The notes below the pieces were generated by a model, which made no database searches, had not been told where the DNA came from, and worked only from the letters and a program-made list of their open reading frames with translations. The position numbers were made by a program, and so were the translations under genes. A DNA stretch of 17,441 nucleotides from JBEKCP01 sp050014815 (GTDB lineage: Bacteria > Planctomycetota > Planctomycetia > Pirellulales > Thermoguttaceae): NCBI GenBank assembly GCA_050014815.1, contig JBEKCP010000199.1, positions 1-17,441 on the forward strand, written 5' to 3'. Of this stretch, positions 15,091-17,441 are shown piece after piece; the first letter of the stretch is position 1; each line of letters begins with the position of its first letter.

Positions 15091-15513
15091 ATGTATTTGT
15101 TGGATACGGATATCCTGTCTCTCCTTCATCTCGGCCATGCGAGGGTTGGGCGGCACAAGGAGCGCGTCGATCCCCACCGCGTAGTTGGCACCACGATCGT
15201 TACGAAGGTTCAGATTCTCCGAGCGCGATACGATTTCGTGCTCAAGGCGGCTGACGGCGAGGAGTTGCTCCGAGCCCAACATTGGCTATACCGCAGCGAG
15301 TCGCTCTTGAGCCAGATCACAATTGTGCCGCTGAGCGACGATGCTGCGACCGAGTTCGACAGGCTCCGGCGGGACGCGCGACTGAGAAAGATCGGACGGG
15401 CGGACCTGCTGATTGCCTGCATCGCCTTGGCCAACCGCGCAACTTTGGTTACCCGCAACCTGCGGCACTTTCAACAGGTCCCGAACCTGAAACTCGAGAA
15501 CTGGGCGGACTAG
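15091..15513 (+). CDS. PIN-domain (VapC-like) toxin with Glu-to-Gln change in the active site
   Basis: This 140-residue PIN-domain protein shows the first acidic residue in LLDTDILSLL (D5), the third in KIGRADLLIACIALAN (D105) and the TRN motif in LVTRNLRHF (N123). PIN toxins are Mg-dependent RNases that cut tRNA or rRNA. The second conserved acidic position, normally Glu in a TxxEIL-like motif, is Gln here (Q41 in VTKVQILRARYDF, codon CAG). A single G-to-C change from GAG would explain it, and activity may be reduced. AGGAG at 15081-15085 gives a good ribosome-binding site 5 nt before the ATG, within the antitoxin's last codons. It is followed by the broken nusB. Confidence 0.85.
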   Translation: MYLLDTDILSLLHLGHARVGRHKERVDPHRVVGTTIVTKVQILRARYDFVLKAADGEELLRAQHWLYRSESLLSQITIVPLSDDAATEFDRLRRDARLRKIGRADLLIACIALANRATLVTRNLRHFQQVPNLKLENWAD

Positions 15514-15530
15514 CGGAGAACCGTTGGAAC

Positions 15531-15650
15531 ATGCGGCCGCGAACCTTTGCACGAGAAATCGCCTTCCAGGCCCTTTACCGGGACGACCTGAACCCGCCGG
15601 GCGCGGCCGGGGCGCCCACTGGGTGGCCGGATGCCCCGCTGGACCAGGGC
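15531..15650 (+). pseudogene. nusB: nusB remnant: N-terminal fragment only
   Basis: From the ATG at 15531 the reading frame gives MRPRTFAREIAFQALYRDDL, an excellent match to the first helix of NusB, the transcription antitermination protein. After about 25 residues the sequence turns proline/glycine-rich (NPPGAAGAPTGWP...). No further NusB sequence is seen; the frame continues to 15920 only as antisense of the minus-strand VapC gene. The position, downstream of ribH in the same direction, fits the usual ribH-nusB order. The end coordinate is approximate: homology cannot be drawn past about 15610-15650. A functional NusB, if present, must be encoded elsewhere. Confidence 0.65.
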
Positions 15651-15705
15651 CGCCAGACCCAGGGGATTCCGGGGGGATTCCCAGGCTCAGCACCGACAAG
15701 GCGTT

Positions 15706-16110
15706 CTACACCGCGCACGGAAGCACGTTCAGGCCAGGCACCCGCGAGAACTCCTCCAGGTTGTCTGTCAGTACCGACATCCCATGGTGCAGTGCCGTTG
15801 CCGCAACGATCATGTCGTGAGGACCGATCAGTTGTCCTTGTCGCGCCAAGTCAGCGTGGAGCTGCGCGTGACGCCGCGCAATCGCGGTCGTCAGTTCCAA
15901 GATGGAAACACCCGCAATGATTCGTTCCACGAATTCACTGCGGCGCGCTCGCCGGGCGTCAGTATCGGCACGATACGCGCCCATGAGCAGTTCAGACACA
16001 GTTATGACGCTGATGAAGACGTCGTCGGACGGCGCCCATCGAGACAGGTCCGCCGCGAGCCCCCGCCGCTCGAACTGGATGAACACGTTGGCATCAACGA
16101 TCAGCCCCAT
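15706..16110 (-). CDS. vapC: VapC-family PIN-domain ribonuclease toxin
   Basis: This 134-residue PIN toxin has all the expected acidic residues: D6 (LIVDANVF), E40 (ITVSELLMG), D99 (IGPHDMIVAATAL) and D116 (LTDNLEEF). It should be a Mg-dependent RNase. It overlaps the last 10 nt of the upstream antitoxin gene, and GGAGG lies 8 nt before its ATG inside that gene, so translation is coupled. The C-terminal FSRVPGLNVL is typical of a complete VapC. Its 3' half is antisense to the continuing nusB frame, and it lies against the nusB breakpoint. Confidence 0.9.
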   Translation of the reverse strand: MGLIVDANVFIQFERRGLAADLSRWAPSDDVFISVITVSELLMGAYRADTDARRARRSEFVERIIAGVSILELTTAIARRHAQLHADLARQGQLIGPHDMIVAATALHHGMSVLTDNLEEFSRVPGLNVLPCAV

Positions 16111-16370
16111 CGATCAGCCTCCGCAGGCAACTCACGGCGGATCGCGCGCAGGTCGGCCGAAAACGAATCCGTGTCCTCCTGCAGCTTCGGAAGTCCGTCG
16201 AGGAACGCGGCCAGGTCACCGATCTTCAATTGGGATTGTGGCAATGCGGGCGTAAGATAGGCAACGATCCTGTCGTCACGCTGCAACTCGACGCCAACCC
16301 CCTCCGAGTAGACGCGATTGACTAACGCGGCAAAATCCTGCTCGGCTTGGGTGACCGTTAGTCGCTCCAT
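16101..16370 (-). CDS. Phd/YefM-type antitoxin
   Basis: This 89-residue protein begins MERLTVTQAEQDFAALVNRVYSEGVGVELQRDDRIVAYLTP, the Phd/YefM DNA-binding fold (first ~50 residues). A charged, probably flexible C-terminus that would wrap the toxin follows. It lies directly upstream of vapC with a 10-nt overlap. Its start is supported by a strong GGAGGT Shine-Dalgarno sequence 6 nt upstream and a perfect TATAAT further up. It is expected to repress its own operon and neutralise VapC. Confidence 0.87.
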   Translation of the reverse strand: MERLTVTQAEQDFAALVNRVYSEGVGVELQRDDRIVAYLTPALPQSQLKIGDLAAFLDGLPKLQEDTDSFSADLRAIRRELPAEADRWG

Positions 16371-16376
16371 AGACTG

Positions 16377-16382
16377 ACCTCC
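16377..16382 (-). promoter_or_regulatory. Strong Shine-Dalgarno sequence of the Phd/VapC operon
   Basis: On the minus strand GGAGGT (16382-16377) lies 6 nt before the ATG at 16370. This is close to ideal and unlike the weak or absent sites before most core genes here. Confidence 0.65.
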
Positions 16383-16563
16383 GTACGACTGAGCTGCACA
16401 CGCAGGGCACCGGCAAGCACAACATGAGCATTATAGGCCCGATCAGAATACTTCGCCAGTTGTCCGGGAAAGCAAGACGTTGCTTCACCCATCGAAATGG
16501 GGGGAGTCTTTGATTTGCCGTATTGCCATGGCACACCCGGCCAAGGCATTCCTTTGGGCTTCG
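16383..16563. other. Non-coding or decayed stretch between the XRE remnant and the Phd/VapC operon
   Basis: Apart from the promoter just upstream of the antitoxin, I see no gene here. A 69-residue minus-strand frame (16567-16358) is open but has no recognisable domain and overlaps the antitoxin start. It may be a scrap of an older gene. Confidence 0.4.
16430..16458 (-). promoter_or_regulatory. Predicted promoter of the Phd/VapC operon
   Basis: On the minus strand a perfect TATAAT (16435-16430) has a weak TGGCGA (16458-16453, 3 of 6) 17 nt upstream. Predicted transcription starts near 16423, giving a leader of about 53 nt. Confidence 0.45.
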
Positions 16564-16791
16564 TCACGAACTACGATTCCCGACGCCCGCACCGTGTGGG
16601 GAGGCGTTCCCGGCACTTCCCGCCGGGGCGTCCTCCAACTGGACCAAGACGGTCTTGCCGACGGCCTGGGCATACCGCATCAACGTATTCATGGTGACGT
16701 TCGGGTTCTCGTCGTTCTCCAGCTTGCTCAGCGTGCCGCGATCGATGCCCGGGCGGGCCGTGGCCCTCTCCGGGCACCGAGCAGCGACCAA
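16564..16791 (-). pseudogene. XRE/HigA-like helix-turn-helix regulator, N-terminally truncated
   Basis: The frame encodes up to 75 residues. From about residue 10 it matches the second half of an XRE-type HTH: ARPGIDRGTLSKLENDENPNVTMNTLMRYAQAVGKTVLVQLEDAPA. This is the recognition helix and following helices common in HigA-like antitoxins. The expected first helices (the RRSRGLTQAELA part) are missing, and the sequence upstream is an inverted repeat next to a symporter fragment. No partner toxin is seen. The tail after residue 55 looks unconserved. It is best read as a remnant left by rearrangement, though a short expressed protein cannot be excluded. Confidence 0.65.
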
Positions 16792-16815
16792 CCTCGGTCG
16801 GTGCCCGGGAGAGGG
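16764..16815. repeat. Inverted repeat at the symporter/XRE fragment junction
   Basis: The arm 16764-16780 (CCCTCTCCGGGCACCGA) matches the reverse complement of 16798-16815 with a single-base indel. A competing inner pairing is ACCGAG (16776-16781) with CTCGGT (16793-16798). It lies exactly between two gene fragments, so it may mark a recombination point or be a former terminator. Confidence 0.65.
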
Positions 16816-16833
16816 GAGTTTCCGGATGGCCGC

Positions 16834-17289
16834 TCAAGTCTTTCGCGTGGTGAAGATGGTGAGTCCGTCCAGGGGCTTGCGGTGGGGCAGCGCGAAGCTC
16901 GCCGCGTAGGCGACGACGGAACAGACGGCAATGGCGGTCGGCAGGTAATACAGGGCATGGACGTCGGTGAACAAGAGCAGGAACGTGGCCACCAGGCTGA
17001 CGCCCAGCCCGATCAGGATGCCGGCGCCGCTGGTCCGCTTCGTGAAGAGTCCGAGGAGGATGACGGCGGGCATTCCGCCGCCCAGCAGGCCGGCGTAGCG
17101 GTTGAACTCCTGGAAGATCGACTCCATGCTGGAATTGGCCACCACCAGCGCCAGCGACGTGGAGATGATGCCGGCCGCCAGGGTGATCCACTTGCCGCAG
17201 AGGGCCTGCTGGTATTCGGTGATGCCCGGCTTGAACGGCCGGATGAGGTCGGCCGTTGTAGGCCGGCGTGGTCCCGTCGTTGGTGCCCA
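16834..17289 (-). pseudogene. Sodium:solute symporter (SSS family), C-terminal fragment
   Basis: On the minus strand the frame is open from just after an in-frame TGA (17292-17290) to the stop at 16834, about 151 codons. From roughly residue 14 it reads TADLIRPFKPGITEYQQALCG and then four hydrophobic helices: ITLAAGIISTSLALVV, YAGLLGGGMPAVILLGLF, GAGILIGLGVSLVATFLLLF and LYYLPTAIAVCSVVAYAASF. A polar tail HRKPLDGLTIFTTRKT follows. The pattern NRYAGLLGGG...LGLFTKRTSGAGILIG is typical of the last membrane segments of SSS transporters, which use a sodium gradient to import sugars, amino acids or similar solutes. Most of the protein (about 350-400 residues) is absent, and no plausible start precedes the homologous part, so this is a truncated gene. 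Confidence 0.7.
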
Positions 17290-17441
17290 TCACTAATTAG
17301 TCATGTGGCCGGAATTCCGCGACTTAGGCCGGCTCGAACAAGCGGGTGTCTCGCAGGCCGGGATTTTTTGCCCAGGCGCGAGTTTCGGCCAAGAAAGCCA
17401 GTCTTCGTAGACGCGATGCCTGTTGCACTCATGGCCGTATT
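17290..17441. other. Unassigned terminal stretch with two adjacent palindromes
   Basis: No gene was recognised. ACTAATTAGT (17292-17301) and CGGAATTCCG (17310-17319) are perfect 10-bp palindromes 8 nt apart, directly at the point where the symporter reading frame breaks. They may mark a junction with another repeat or mobile element continuing outside the window. Confidence 0.4.

Noticed and set aside
15531..15920. Full-length protein from the nusB frame
   Set aside because: Only the first ~25 residues resemble NusB; the rest is proline/arginine-rich and antisense to vapC.
16358..16567. 69-residue minus-strand frame between the XRE remnant and the antitoxin
   Set aside because: No recognisable family, no ribosome-binding site, and it overlaps the antitoxin start; too weak to call a gene.

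Overview
The window is a GC-rich stretch of bacterial chromosome. It most resembles a planctomycete, probably near the Pirellulales. This is inferred from the gene content and order (polA-coaE-rho, rho-ribH, a MoxR/VWA pair), the style of the proteins, and short repeat modules between genes of a kind I associate with that group. Most core genes lack a clear Shine-Dalgarno sequence. No rRNA, tRNA, CRISPR array, phage or complete transposon was seen.

Layout. (1) 1-2003: the 3' three quarters of gatB, followed closely by small genes of toxin-antitoxin type (DUF4258, DUF2283, CopG-like). (2) 2012-4289: a SAM hydroxide adenosyltransferase (DUF62) and bioA, separated by a repeat-filled gap. (3) 4231-7452, minus strand: a MoxR/ChlI-type AAA+ ATPase followed by its VWA-domain partner. 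The VWA gene ends inside the 3' end of bioA. (4) 7453-7712: a divergent intergenic region full of hairpins. (5) 7713-14062, plus strand: polA, coaE, a hicB-hicA pair, rho and ribH. The hicA toxin has no ATG, GTG or TTG start. (6) 14063-17441: an accessory, decayed zone. It holds an unknown 173-residue protein, an HTH/PIN toxin-antitoxin pair, the first ~25-40 codons of a broken nusB, a Phd/VapC pair on the minus strand, the C-terminal part of an XRE-type regulator and the C-terminal part of a sodium:solute symporter.

How it fits together. The core genes serve tRNA-dependent amidation, biotin synthesis, DNA repair and replication, CoA synthesis, transcription termination and riboflavin synthesis; these are neighbours rather than one pathway. 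Two themes stand out. Small toxin-antitoxin cassettes sit at junctions between housekeeping genes (after gatB, between coaE and rho, after ribH). Several kinds of short palindromic or tandem repeat fill the intergenic gaps and in places reach into coding sequence: the rho C-terminus and the polA stop codon lie inside such repeats.

I do not see a convincing new defence or metabolic system. The best candidates for something under-described are the MoxR/VWA pair, the spread of repeat modules, and the CTG-start hicA. Family assignments rest on motifs recognised by eye; no database search was run.
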